From Novosphingobium sp. JCM 18896 (lineage in GTDB: Bacteria; Pseudomonadota; Alphaproteobacteria; Sphingomonadales; Sphingomonadaceae): DNA of 64,000 bases. Location: contig NZ_JAPCZF010000003.1 in assembly GCF_025938095.1 (NCBI RefSeq), positions 62,001 through 126,000 of the forward strand, given 5' to 3'. Below the pieces are notes generated by a model. That model searched no databases and was not told the DNA's origin. It saw nothing but the letters and a program-made list of their open reading frames with translations. Positions 18,077 to 27,412 of the stretch are shown here, piece by piece. The first letter of the stretch is position 1. Each line of letters begins with the position of its first letter. Both the position numbers and the translations under genes were made by a program.

Positions 18077-20856
18077 GCGCGGTGGCTCCCGGCGTCGCCG
18101 ATCTCGACCGCCGCCTGCAGGAACTGCACGCGCGCACGGCGGAGACGCCGCTGTTCAATCCGGTGTTCCAGCTCGGGCTCGAGCTGTCGCGCCAGCTCGA
18201 AAGCGGCGAGCTCTCGCTCGATGCGGTCGAGGCGCTGGTCGCCGAGCTCGAATGCGAGGGCCTGCGCGCCCGCGCCGCGCGGCTGCATCGGCTGGTCTCG
18301 CCGCTGGAGCCCGCGGCCAACGAGCAGCGGCTGCGCGACCTGGCGGGCGAGGAGGACTTCGCCGCCTTCGCCGCGCGCTGGCAGCGCCCGCTCGCGCATG
18401 TTGTGTTCACCGCGCACCCGACGTTCCTGCTGACCAAGGCGCAGACCGAGGCGGTCGCGCAGTCGGCCTCTTCGGGCGAGATCAGCGAGCAGACCACCTG
18501 CGTCGCGCCGCACGATCGCGACCACATCACGCTCGATACCGAGCACGAGGCGGCAATGGCCGCCATGGCGCGGGCGCAGGACGCGCGCGACCGCATCGCC
18601 GGCCTGCTGTTCGACGTCGCCGCCGCGCGCTGGCCCAAGCGCTGGCGCTCGTTCCAGCCGATGCCCGTGCGGCTCGCGAGCTGGGTCGGCTACGACATGG
18701 ACGGCCGCACCGACATCGGCTGGGCCACCTCGGTGCGCTATCGCCTGATCGAGAAGGCGCTGCGCCTGTCGCGCTATGCCGCGGCCCTGCGCGATGCCGC
18801 GCCGACGATCGCCGACCGGCTGGCACGCGCCGGCGCACATACCGACAAGATGGTCGAGATCTTCGGCGAGGATCTGACCGATCCCGCCGCGGTCTCGGCG
18901 GCCGCCAACCAGTTGACCGAGGATCACGCCGACCGCCTCGTCAGCCTTGCGCCGGTGATCGCCGAGCTCGAGGACGAGGCGCGCACCGCAGATGCCGACA
19001 TCGCGCGCGTGCTGCTCGTCGTCGCCGCCTCGATGCGTGCCGACGGGCTCGGCATGGGCTGGATCCACTTCCGCGTGAACAGCTCGCAGCTGCAGAACGC
19101 GATCCGCCGCCGCATCGACCCCGACGGCAAGCTCGACCTCGCGAGCCAGGCGGCGCTGGTCAAGATGCGCGAGATGCTGGCTTCCGCGAAGCCGCTGCGT
19201 TCGAACTTCGCGGCGCTGGCGATCGAGAACTCGACCGCCGTGCGCCAGTTCCTGGCGATGGCGCAGATCCTCGCGCATGTGGATGCCGACGCGCCGATCC
19301 GCATGCTCGTCGCCGAGTGCGAGCAGCCGACGACGGTGCTCGCCGCGCTCTACTTCGCGCGGCTGTTCGGCATCGAGGACAAGGTCGACGTCTCGCCTTT
19401 GTTCGAGACCGAGAGCGCGCTCGAACACGGCGGGCGCTTCCTCGACGCGGTGCTAGAGGAAGAGGCCTACCGCGAATATGCGCGCAAGCGCGGCCGGGTC
19501 TCGATCCAGACGGGCTTTTCCGATGCCGGCCGCTTCGTCGGCCAGATCCCGGCAGCGCTGGCGATCGAGCGGCTGCAGGGCCGCCTGGCCGAAGCCATGG
19601 CGGCGAACGGGCTGACCGACGTCTCGGCGCTGGTGTTCAACACCCACGGCGAATCGATGGGCCGCGGCGCGCATCCCTCGGGCATCGAGGATCGCCTGGC
19701 CTGGCCGATGTCGCCCTGGGCGCGCCGGCGCTTCCTGCGCGCGGGGATCAAGCTCGAACCCGAAGTCTCGTTCCAGGGCGGCGACGGCTACCTGTTCTTC
19801 GGCTCGCCCGAGCTGGCCTTCGCGACGCTCACGCGCTTCGCCGAGCAACCGCTGTGGGAGGCCGACGTCAATGCGCCGACCGATCCGTTCTATCGTCGCA
19901 CCGACCTCAGCCTCGACTTCTACCGCGCGGTGCGCCGCGTGCAGCAGGAGCATCTGGCCAGCGCGACCTATTCGCGTGCGCTGACCGCCTTCGGGCTGGG
20001 CATGCTCAACGACACCGGCAGTCGCAAGTCGCGCCGCCAGTCGGACCTTGCCGCCGACCGGACCATGAGCCTGCGCCAGATCCGCGCGATCCCGCACAAC
20101 GCGATCCTCCAGCAGCTCGGCTATCCGGTCAACGTCATCGCCGGCATCGGCACGGCCGCCGAGGGCAACCGCGAGGAGATCGCCACCCTGCTGCGCGACA
20201 GCGCGCGCGGGCGCCAGCTGGTGCGACTGGTGCGCGCCTCCAACGCGCTGGCCTCGATCAAGACCGTCGCCGCCTATGGCGAGCTGTTCAACTCGGCCTA
20301 TTGGGCCAGCCGGCCCTATCGCGGCAACGAGCAGCACATCGCCGATGCCTGCCTGACCTTGGGCGAGTATCTGACCAAGGACGACCGCGCCGGCGTGTTC
20401 CGTCGCTTCGCCTCGCGCCTGCGTGTGGATTCGCTGAAGCTCCACCGCCTGCTCGCGCTGGTGCCCGACGAAGCGCCGCTGGCCGATCGCGAGCACGCGC
20501 GGCGCAACCTCGGCGTGCTCCAGTCGATCCGCATCGCGCTGTTCCAGCACATGTTCCTGCGCGCGGTGATGGTGCCGCCGTTCAGCCGCGCCAACGACAT
20601 CAGTCGCGAGGACGTGATCGAGATGGTCTTCACCCTGCGCATCGACGAGGCGCTGGGCCAGCTGCGCCGGGCCTTCCCGATCTCGTTCCCCAAGATCGGT
20701 GACTTCGACGTGGCCCAGCCCAGCGACTATCCCGACGAGGGCGCGACGTCCTATGCCGCGATCCACCGCGACTTCATCGACCCGCTCGCGCGGTCGCAGG
20801 AGCTGGCCCTGCGGATCACCACCGCGATCGCCGATGCCTTCGGCGCGCACGGTTAG
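18073..20856 (+). CDS. Divergent phosphoenolpyruvate carboxylase homologue
   Basis: This 927-residue protein overlaps the eda stop by ATGA and extends the Entner-Doudoroff operon. It aligns by eye with PEP carboxylase, which makes oxaloacetate from PEP and bicarbonate. Conserved points are FTAHPTFLLTKAQ with H115, GYDMDGRTD near residue 205, a THGESMGRGAHPSG block near 521, and GSRKSRRQ followed by LRQIRAIPHN near 650. The bacterial consensus in the third block is HGRGGTVGRGGGP, so one catalytic-loop arginine is lacking here. TAHPTE is changed to TAHPTF and RAIPW to RAIPH. It is probably an anaplerotic enzyme of a distinct clade, but activity needs proof. Confidence 0.82.
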   Translation: MSAVAPGVADLDRRLQELHARTAETPLFNPVFQLGLELSRQLESGELSLDAVEALVAELECEGLRARAARLHRLVSPLEPAANEQRLRDLAGEEDFAAFAARWQRPLAHVVFTAHPTFLLTKAQTEAVAQSASSGEISEQTTCVAPHDRDHITLDTEHEAAMAAMARAQDARDRIAGLLFDVAAARWPKRWRSFQPMPVRLASWVGYDMDGRTDIGWATSVRYRLIEKALRLSRYAAALRDAAPTIADRLARAGAHTDKMVEIFGEDLTDPAAVSAAANQLTEDHADRLVSLAPVIAELEDEARTADADIARVLLVVAASMRADGLGMGWIHFRVNSSQLQNAIRRRIDPDGKLDLASQAALVKMREMLASAKPLRSNFAALAIENSTAVRQFLAMAQILAHVDADAPIRMLVAECEQPTTVLAALYFARLFGIEDKVDVSPLFETESALEHGGRFLDAVLEEEAYREYARKRGRVSIQTGFSDAGRFVGQIPAALAIERLQGRLAEAMAANGLTDVSALVFNTHGESMGRGAHPSGIEDRLAWPMSPWARRRFLRAGIKLEPEVSFQGGDGYLFFGSPELAFATLTRFAEQPLWEADVNAPTDPFYRRTDLSLDFYRAVRRVQQEHLASATYSRALTAFGLGMLNDTGSRKSRRQSDLAADRTMSLRQIRAIPHNAILQQLGYPVNVIAGIGTAAEGNREEIATLLRDSARGRQLVRLVRASNALASIKTVAAYGELFNSAYWASRPYRGNEQHIADACLTLGEYLTKDDRAGVFRRFASRLRVDSLKLHRLLALVPDEAPLADREHARRNLGVLQSIRIALFQHMFLRAVMVPPFSRANDISREDVIEMVFTLRIDEALGQLRRAFPISFPKIGDFDVAQPSDYPDEGATSYAAIHRDFIDPLARSQELALRITTAIADAFGAHG

Positions 20857-20913
20857 CGGCTGTTAACGCAAGGCGTGCCATAGGGGTTTGCACAAAGCTT
20901 TGAGAGATACGCG

Positions 20914-21579
20914 ATGCCGAGCCTGTTGAACGGACGAGTCCTGTTGGGAGCCGCATTCGTCGGCCTGGCCGCGGTGGCCGGGACGATGATGGTCGCCAAC
21001 CAGGACAAGACGCCGGCCGCGCCCGTGCAGAAGGCTCCCGCAGCGCAAGTCGCGGCGGCTCCGGCCCCCGCCGCTGCAACGCCCACTCCCGCCGCCAGTG
21101 CGAGCCCGGCGGCCGACGACGGTTTCACGATCAAGCGCATCCTGCCGATCGAGGGTGCGATCAAGTACGGCGATTGGCACTGGGACGACAAGGACGTGCC
21201 GGCGGGCCCGATCGTCATCACGGTCGACCTCGACGCGCGCGTACTGTCGATCTTCAAGGGCGGCTACGAGATCGGCGCTTCGGCCGTGCTGCTCGGTACC
21301 CAGGACAAGCCCACCCCGCTCGGTGTCTTCCCGATCATGCAGAAGAAGGCGCACCACACCTCGAACCTCTACGATGCCGAGATGCCCTATATGCAGCGGC
21401 TAACCAACGACGGCGTCGCGCTGCACGCGAGCAACGTCCGCTGGGGCTATGCCAGCCACGGCTGCATCTCGATGCCGCTCGAATTCGCCAAGAAGGTGTT
21501 CGAGCAGACCAAGGTCGGCGACAAGGTCTACATCACCCGCGGCAAGCAGGTGGGCATGGGCGATTCACTGACGAGCTGA
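20914..21579 (+). CDS. L,D-transpeptidase (YkuD domain)
   Basis: This 221-residue envelope protein has an N-terminal signal or membrane anchor (residues 1-28, LLGAAFVGLAAVAGTMMVA). A Pro/Ala linker of about 40 residues follows, then a YkuD catalytic domain. The catalytic block is LHASNVRWGYASHGCISMP, with the essential histidine and cysteine. Such enzymes form 3-3 peptidoglycan cross-links or attach proteins to peptidoglycan. A GAGAG ribosome binding site precedes the ATG. It stands alone after the carbon operon and is followed by a repeat element. Confidence 0.93.
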   Translation: MPSLLNGRVLLGAAFVGLAAVAGTMMVANQDKTPAAPVQKAPAAQVAAAPAPAAATPTPAASASPAADDGFTIKRILPIEGAIKYGDWHWDDKDVPAGPIVITVDLDARVLSIFKGGYEIGASAVLLGTQDKPTPLGVFPIMQKKAHHTSNLYDAEMPYMQRLTNDGVALHASNVRWGYASHGCISMPLEFAKKVFEQTKVGDKVYITRGKQVGMGDSLTS

Positions 21580-21586
21580 GGGTTCA

Positions 21587-21726
21587 TCCTCCCCGGAACG
21601 GGGGGGGGGGGGACCGCACCGCGAAGCGGTGTGGTGGAGGGGGCTATCCGCCCACGACACGTTGCGTGAGGAGGAGAACCCCCTCCGTCAGCGCTCCGCG
21701 CTGCCACCTCCCCGTACCGGGGAGGA
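21587..21726. repeat. Palindromic intergenic repeat, copy A
   Basis: This 140-bp element is bounded by TCCTCCCC and GGGGAGGA. It contains the inner arms GGTGGAGGGGGC and ACCCCCTCCGTCA, which pair with each other. It matches the elements at 28608-28742, 42124-42255 (inverted) and 61545-61669. It carries an unusual run of 13 G at 21600-21612 where the other copies read GGGGAGGGGG. The tilS stop codon and last codons lie inside it. Confidence 0.9.
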
Positions 21727-22677
21727 TGGGTTTCGCCGCGCCGGCGCTTTCATGAAGGTCCATACCCCGCGCGCCGGCCGGACGACGAGACCGCCGATCG
21801 ACGCGGTCTGACCTGCGAGCAGGCTATCGAACAGTCGCGCCACCGCGCCGCCGCGCGGTTCCTCGCCGTCGATCTGCAGCACGATCCGCGCCAGCACGCG
21901 CAGCGCGATCGCGCGCGGCGCCTGGGGGCGGTAGGTCACGCCGAGCCCTTCGGTCGAGACGCATTCGCTCCATTCGCGCCGCGCCGCCCATTCGAGCGCG
22001 GCGTCGGCATCGGCGAGATGGCCGGCGCTTGTCGCCACGGCGCTGACGTCGAGCCAGTCGGCCTGCTGCAGTGCCTTGCGCAACCGCGCGCGATCGAAGC
22101 GATCGTCGGCATTGCTCGGATCCTGCGCGGCGTCGATGCCGGCCGCGGCGACGAGCGCTTCGAGCTCCGCCTTGCGCCAGCCCAGCAGCGGCCGGAGCAG
22201 GGGGAGGGCGCTGCCCGGCACCTGACCGCGCGCGCGGGTGCCGGCAAGCCCGGCGACGCCACTCGCGCGGTTGAGCCGCAGCAGCAGTGTTTCGGCCTGG
22301 TCGTCGGCGTGATGCGCGGTCAACAGCGCGTCGAGGCCCTGTACTCCGGCCCATTCGGCCAGCGCCGCATAACGCGCCGCGCGGGCTTCGGACTGGACGT
22401 TGCCCTCTGCCACCGTGACCGCGAGTACCGCATGCGGCACGCCGAGCTCGGCACAGAGACGGGCCACCGCGGCGGCTTCGGCAGCACTTTCCGCGCGCAG
22501 GCCGTGATCGACCGTTGCAGCCGCGATAGCGCCGGGCAGGGCTGCCTTGGCGAGCAGCAGCAGCGCCAGACTGTCGGGGCCGCCCGATACCGCAATGCCG
22601 AGCTTGCCCGGCTCACGGCGCAGCGCGCCCAGGTCCTCGGCGAAACGGCTGATCAGCGCCGGATCGAGATCGGCCAC
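21688..22677 (-). CDS. tilS: tRNA(Ile)-lysidine synthase
   Basis: TilS makes lysidine at the wobble position of the AUA-reading tRNA-Ile and is essential in most bacteria. The PP-loop is GIAVSGGPDSLALLLL near residue 28. The family motifs VDHGLRAESAAEA and LLTAHHADDQAETLLLRL follow. The start is GTG, one base after the CpoB-like gene's stop region, so the pair is probably one operon. The last dozen or so residues (from about PSSPVRG) and the stop are encoded by intergenic repeat copy A, so the C-terminal end is not conserved sequence. Confidence 0.95.
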   Translation of the reverse strand: MADLDPALISRFAEDLGALRREPGKLGIAVSGGPDSLALLLLAKAALPGAIAAATVDHGLRAESAAEAAAVARLCAELGVPHAVLAVTVAEGNVQSEARAARYAALAEWAGVQGLDALLTAHHADDQAETLLLRLNRASGVAGLAGTRARGQVPGSALPLLRPLLGWRKAELEALVAAAGIDAAQDPSNADDRFDRARLRKALQQADWLDVSAVATSAGHLADADAALEWAARREWSECVSTEGLGVTYRPQAPRAIALRVLARIVLQIDGEEPRGGAVARLFDSLLAGQTASIGGLVVRPARGVWTFMKAPARRNPSSPVRGGGSAER

Positions 22678-22678
22678 C

Positions 22679-23689
22679 TTACTTGGTGCACTTCACCCCG
22701 TTGCGCGTGGCGTCGTACTGGCTCTTGAGCCGGCCGGCCGCCTCGGTCGCATAGGTTTCGGCGAACTCGGCGAGCGCGATGCAGGCGCGGCTCGTGTCCT
22801 TGAGCTGGCGCATGGAGTCGGCAAGCAGCAGCAGGCTGTCGGCGGCGCGCGCACCGGTCTTGTCGGACTGGAAGTTCTGCAGGAACCAGGTTGCGGCGTC
22901 GCGCGGCTTGCCGTCGTCGAGATAGGCGCGGCCGAGCAAGTTGCGCGCATAGCTGATCTTCGAATGGCGCGGATAGCGGTCGACGTACATCTTCAGCTGC
23001 TGCTGCGCCTCGGGATAGAACTTCGCTTCCCATAGGCGGAAGCCATAGGAGTATTCGTCGTCGCCGGCGTCGTTGGTAGCCGGCTTCTGGATCGCGCGCA
23101 CGGCGGCGACGCGCTGGGCCGAGGCCGGGCCGGTGGCCGCGGGCGTCGTTGCCGCCGGGCGCGTCGCGGCGGGGGCCGGCGTCACTGCGGCCGCGGGCTT
23201 CGGCGTGGGAGTCACCGCTACCGCCGGGGTAGGGGTGGGCGTCACGATCGCCGTCGCCGGCACCGTCGTCGGGTCGGTGGCCGCCGCGGTGGCATCGGTC
23301 GGCGCCGGACCCAGGCGGGCTTCGATCAGCGAGACGCGGTTCGACGTCTGCTCGACCTGCGCGGTCAGCCGCTGGAGCTGTGCCTCGAGCGTTTCCATGC
23401 GCGTCAGCAGGTCGGTGACGGGCGTGCTGGTGGGGGCGTTGGGCGTTGCGGTCGTGGTCTGGCCCGAGCCGATCTCGGGCGTGAAGAACTTGCCGTCGCC
23501 GCCGGGGAACACCTGCCGCTGCAGCGCGCGGATTTCGGCTTCCATCTTGCGGATGCGCGCTTCGGCCATGGTGTCCTGCGCGAAGGCCGGCGAGACGAAG
23601 GCGACCTGCATCGAACCGAACAGCACCACTGCCAGGGCGGACATAGTCGCCGCCTTCACCGGGCGGACCCGCCCGAGCCATGTCGTCAT
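22679..23689 (-). CDS. CpoB/YbgF-like periplasmic TPR protein
   Basis: This 336-residue exported protein has a signal peptide ending SPAFAQ near residue 38. A coiled-coil follows (EARIRKMEAEIRALQRQV, then LTRMETLEAQLQRLTAQVEQ). After that come a long Pro/Thr/Ala linker and C-terminal TPR-type repeats such as YSYGFRLWEAKFYPEAQQQL and SYARNLLGRAYLDDGKPRDAA. This is the layout of CpoB (YbgF), which coordinates peptidoglycan synthesis with the Tol-Pal system. The tol-pal genes are not in this window; tilS is the downstream partner instead. Confidence 0.85.
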   Translation of the reverse strand: MTTWLGRVRPVKAATMSALAVVLFGSMQVAFVSPAFAQDTMAEARIRKMEAEIRALQRQVFPGGDGKFFTPEIGSGQTTTATPNAPTSTPVTDLLTRMETLEAQLQRLTAQVEQTSNRVSLIEARLGPAPTDATAAATDPTTVPATAIVTPTPTPAVAVTPTPKPAAAVTPAPAATRPAATTPAATGPASAQRVAAVRAIQKPATNDAGDDEYSYGFRLWEAKFYPEAQQQLKMYVDRYPRHSKISYARNLLGRAYLDDGKPRDAATWFLQNFQSDKTGARAADSLLLLADSMRQLKDTSRACIALAEFAETYATEAAGRLKSQYDATRNGVKCTK

Positions 23690-23812
23690 TATCGCACCTG
23701 TTCCCGTATCCTCAGACCATCGTCATGGCCTGCCTGCGACCGACCTAACCTGGCATTAACCAAGCGGTCGCAACCTTGCTTGCCGCAGCCACGCGGCGGT
23801 GTCGAGCCTTGC

Positions 23813-24907
23813 CTATTGCGAAACTGGGGAAGCTTCGGCCGCCGGCGCGGCGGGGGCAGGCTCCGGCGCGACCGGCGGCAAGGTCAGCGGCGGCCGCGTC
23901 GCACGCGGCGACGGTTGCGGAGCGGGCGTCGCCCGTGCGGCCGGCGCGGTGCTAGGGCGCGCTGCCGGCGCGGTGGGCACATTGCGCTGGGTCGTGGCCG
24001 GTGCCGGTGCAGCCCGCGCGGGTGCGGCCTGTACCGGTGTAGTCTGCGCGGGAGCGGTCACGGCCTGGGCGGGCGCCGCCGGGGCTGCTGCCGGAGGCGC
24101 GACCGGGGCAGGGGCCGGCAGTCCGCGCGCGAGCAGGGCTGCGGCCGAAACGGGCACGGTGGTGACCACGCGCTTGTCCGCCAGCGGCGCGACGGGCTGC
24201 CCGCCGATCGTCACGGCCAGGGCATCGGGCCAGCCGGTGCGCAGCTTGGGCTCGGCCGCATCGGTGGGGATGGTGAAGCTCTCGCCCTGGGCCATCTGCT
24301 TCTCGAACAGCTTCTTGCCGCTGGCATCGGTGATCTTCACCCAGACGCCGGCTTCCTTGGCCGTGATCGTGACCGGGCTCTGCGCCGTCGGGCCGGCGGG
24401 GGCGGCCGGAGCCGCGGCGACGGCCTTCTTGGCGGCGGGCGGCGGCGTTTCCTTGAGCAGGTCGGGCAGCGAGACCGCGGGGAAGATGTAGCTGCCCCAG
24501 AACACGACCACTGCAGCGACCACCGCGAGTGCGGCGGCGCCGGCGACCCAGGCGAGGCGCACGCTGGGCACGCGGGCAGGATCGCCGGGCTCGAAGGTGG
24601 GCTTGGGTGCGACCTCGACCTCGTCGACCATGTCGAGTTCGACGCGCACCGCCTGCGCGATCTCACGCTCGTCGAGGCCGACCGCGCGGGCATAGGCACG
24701 CGAGAAGCCGACGGCATAGGTGCTCGAGGCAAGATCGGCGAAGCGCTCTTCCTCGATCGCGGCAAGATGGCGCTCGGCGATCTTCGTGCGCGCGGCGATA
24801 TCGGCGCGGCTCAGTCGCTGTTTCTCACGCGCCAGGCGCAGCCGTGCGCCCACGCTCATGGGGAAATCGAAGGGTACCTGCGGCGTATGTAGATCCTGTT
24901 CGGCCAT
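23813..24907 (-). CDS. RodZ-like helix-turn-helix membrane protein (DUF4115)
   Basis: This 364-residue protein has the RodZ layout. A cytoplasmic Cro-type helix-turn-helix spans about 17-90 (VGARLRLAREKQRLSRADIAA). One membrane helix lies at 118-141 (LAWVAGAAALAVVAAVVVFW). An external DUF4115 domain follows (EAGVWVKITDASGKKLFEK, then MAQGESFTIPTD), with a Pro/Ala-rich tail. RodZ links MreB to the cell wall machinery. The ATG at 24907 was chosen because sequence upstream of it is not family-like, although its ribosome binding site is weak. ptsP lies upstream on the same strand. Confidence 0.85.
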   Translation of the reverse strand: MAEQDLHTPQVPFDFPMSVGARLRLAREKQRLSRADIAARTKIAERHLAAIEEERFADLASSTYAVGFSRAYARAVGLDEREIAQAVRVELDMVDEVEVAPKPTFEPGDPARVPSVRLAWVAGAAALAVVAAVVVFWGSYIFPAVSLPDLLKETPPPAAKKAVAAAPAAPAGPTAQSPVTITAKEAGVWVKITDASGKKLFEKQMAQGESFTIPTDAAEPKLRTGWPDALAVTIGGQPVAPLADKRVVTTVPVSAAALLARGLPAPAPVAPPAAAPAAPAQAVTAPAQTTPVQAAPARAAPAPATTQRNVPTAPAARPSTAPAARATPAPQPSPRATRPPLTLPPVAPEPAPAAPAAEASPVSQ

Positions 24908-25061
24908 CCCGGTCCCGATCGGAGTTCGAAGCTTGCGCCCGTAAGACCCGCAGAGAAACGCGCTCCCGTCCGTCAAGTCAAGCCCGCGCCCTTGCGCTCG
25001 CTGCGATTGTGACACAAGCCTGTGGACCGCGCGCCCACGCCAGGCGGAAGCCTCGGCGCGA

Positions 25062-27335
25062 TCAGTCGCAGGTGATGCCGTGCTTGCAGGTCCAGTCCTC
25101 GAGCGCCGCACGCAGGCTCGGCGGAGGCGTGGCCAGCCAGCCGTCCATCGCCGCCTTGATCGCGCCGAGATCGATCTTGCGCACGAGCTCCTTGATCGGC
25201 CCGATCGCCGCCGGGGTGATCGACAGCCGCCGGATGCCGACGCCGAGCAGCGCCAGCGCCTCGAGCTGGCGGCCGCCCATCTCGCCGCAGACGGTGAGAT
25301 CGACCGCATGGCCCTCGAGCGAACCGATCGTGCGGCGGATGAAGCGCAGGATCGACGGGCTCAGCCAGTCGTAGCGCTCGGCCAGCTTGGGGTTCGAGCG
25401 ATCGGCGGCGAAGAGGAACTGGGTAAGGTCGTTGGTGCCGATCGACAGGAACGACAGCTTGGGCGCGAGCACGTCGAGCTGTTCGGCGAGCGCCGGCACC
25501 TCGAGCATCGCGCCATAGCGGATCGCCTCGGGCAACTGCTTCTTGCGCGCCTTGAGGAACGAGAGCTGGCCCTCGAACACGGTCTTGGCCGCGTCGAATT
25601 CCCAGGGCTCGGAGATCATCGGGAACATGACGTTGAGCGTCCGTCCGGCCGCGGCCTCGAGCAATGCGCGCGCCTGGGCCTTGAGCAGGCCCTCGCGTTC
25701 GAGCGCGACGCGGATCGCGCGCCAGCCCATCGCCGGGTTCTCCTCGCCCTCGCCGTCGTCGTGGCGCAGGTAGGGCAGGACCTTGTCGCCGCCGATGTCG
25801 ACCGTGCGGAACACCACCGGCCGGTCGCCCGCGGCCTCGAGCACTTCGCGGTAGAGCCGCGTCTGCCGCTCGCGCGCGGGCAGGGTGGCCGAGACGAGGA
25901 ACTGGAACTCGGTGCGGAACAGGCCGATGCCGTCGGCGCCGGTCAGCGTCAGGTTCGGCATGTCGTCGCGCAGGCCGGCGTTCATCATCAGGGTGATGCG
26001 CTGGCCGTCCTTGCTGACCGGCTCGACGTCGCGCAGCAGGGCATAGGCGGCCTGGCGCTCGCGGCTCTTGGCGAAGCGTGCCTCGAAGGCCTCGGTCAGC
26101 GCCTGTGCCGGGCGCACCGTGCAGGTGCCCTGGTCGCCGTCGAGCAGCAGCGCGTCGCCCTCGCGCACCTGGCCGCGCAGCCCGCGGATGCGGCCGAGCA
26201 CGGGAATGCCCATCGCGCGCGCGACGATGACGACGTGCGCGGTCAGCGAGCCTTCCTCGAGGATCACGCCCTTGAGCCGGCGGCGGTCGTATTCGAGCAG
26301 TTCGGCCGGGCCGAGGTTGCGCGCGATCAGGATCGCGTCGTTGCGCAGCCCCTTGCTCGCCGCCGTGCCGAGCTGGCCCGAGACGATGCGCAGCAGCCGG
26401 TTCGACAGGTCTTCCAGATCGTGCATGCGATCGGCCAGCAGCGGATCGTCGATCTGGCGCATGCGCATGCGCGTGCGCTGCTGCACGCGCTCGATCGCCG
26501 CCTCGGCGGTGAGGCCGGAATCGATCGCCTCGTTGATCCGGCGCGCCCAGCCTTCGTCGTAGGCGAACATCTTGTAGGTCTCGAGCACTTCCTCGTGCTC
26601 GCCGCCGACGCCGAATTCGGCCTGGGCGGCCATGCGGTCGATCTGCTCGCGCATCTTGTCGAAGGCGTGGAACACGCGCTGGCGCTCGGCCTCGGTGTCC
26701 TCGGCGACGACGTGCTCGATGGTGATGCGCGGCTGGTGGTAGACCGCGCAGCCAGAGGCCAGGCCCTTGACCAGAGTCAGGCCGCGCAGCAGCTCGGAGC
26801 CGGTCTGGGCGCCGGCGCTGGCATAGTCGTCCTCGTCGACGAGCTCGGCATTGGCGATGAGCTCGGACAGCACCATCGCCACGGTCTGCAGCGCCTCGAT
26901 CTCGACCTCTTCGTAGCGGCGCGGCTCGACGTGCTGGACCGAGAGCACGCCGACGCAGCGCTCCTTGCGCACGATCGGCACGCCGGCGAACGAGTGGAAG
27001 CGGTCCTCGCCCGTTTCGGGGCGGTACATGAAGTCGGGGTGCGCGGCCGCCTCGGCGAGGTTCAGCGTCTCGACGTTGTCGGCGATCGTGCCGACCAGGC
27101 CTTCGCCGATCGCCATGCGCGTGACGTGCACGGCCTCTTGCGCCAGGCCGCGCGTGGCGAACAGCTCGAGCATCCCCTCGCGCAACAGATAGATCGAGCA
27201 GACCTCGCTATCGAGGCCCTCGCCGATCACCTCGACGACGGTGTTGAGCTTCGCTTGGGCGTGGCTGCGCGAGGCCATGACCTCGTGCAGGCGGTTGAGG
27301 ATCGTTCTGGCGGCGGCGACGGCTGCGCTGGTCAT
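25062..27335 (-). CDS. ptsP: PEP-protein phosphotransferase, nitrogen PTS (EI-Ntr)
   Basis: PtsP (757 residues) is the first phosphotransferase of the nitrogen PTS, a regulatory chain that passes phosphate from PEP to NPr. It begins with a GAF domain (about 20-165, including SFAGVPIVRKERCVGVLSVQ). The PTS-I N-domain follows, with the phospho-histidine block EGSLTAHVVIVARAMGIPVL. The C-terminal PEP-binding barrel has IGLFRTEFQFL, the region FRTVDIGGDK, SIGTNDLTQFLFAADR and VCGEMGG. No NPr or EIIA gene is adjacent. Confidence 0.95.
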   Translation of the reverse strand: MTSAAVAAARTILNRLHEVMASRSHAQAKLNTVVEVIGEGLDSEVCSIYLLREGMLELFATRGLAQEAVHVTRMAIGEGLVGTIADNVETLNLAEAAAHPDFMYRPETGEDRFHSFAGVPIVRKERCVGVLSVQHVEPRRYEEVEIEALQTVAMVLSELIANAELVDEDDYASAGAQTGSELLRGLTLVKGLASGCAVYHQPRITIEHVVAEDTEAERQRVFHAFDKMREQIDRMAAQAEFGVGGEHEEVLETYKMFAYDEGWARRINEAIDSGLTAEAAIERVQQRTRMRMRQIDDPLLADRMHDLEDLSNRLLRIVSGQLGTAASKGLRNDAILIARNLGPAELLEYDRRRLKGVILEEGSLTAHVVIVARAMGIPVLGRIRGLRGQVREGDALLLDGDQGTCTVRPAQALTEAFEARFAKSRERQAAYALLRDVEPVSKDGQRITLMMNAGLRDDMPNLTLTGADGIGLFRTEFQFLVSATLPARERQTRLYREVLEAAGDRPVVFRTVDIGGDKVLPYLRHDDGEGEENPAMGWRAIRVALEREGLLKAQARALLEAAAGRTLNVMFPMISEPWEFDAAKTVFEGQLSFLKARKKQLPEAIRYGAMLEVPALAEQLDVLAPKLSFLSIGTNDLTQFLFAADRSNPKLAERYDWLSPSILRFIRRTIGSLEGHAVDLTVCGEMGGRQLEALALLGVGIRRLSITPAAIGPIKELVRKIDLGAIKAAMDGWLATPPPSLRAALEDWTCKHGITCD

Positions 27336-27412
27336 GCGCCTCGACTAGCCCAAAGCCACGGCTTTGGAAACGCGGCACGGGACCGCGCAGCCATCATCGT
27401 GCAAAAAGTCCG

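Noticed and set aside
17383..19428. Long open frame antisense to ppc-like and eda
   Set aside because: It lies opposite confirmed genes, is rich in Arg/His/Gly with no domain pattern, and is a product of GC-rich third positions.
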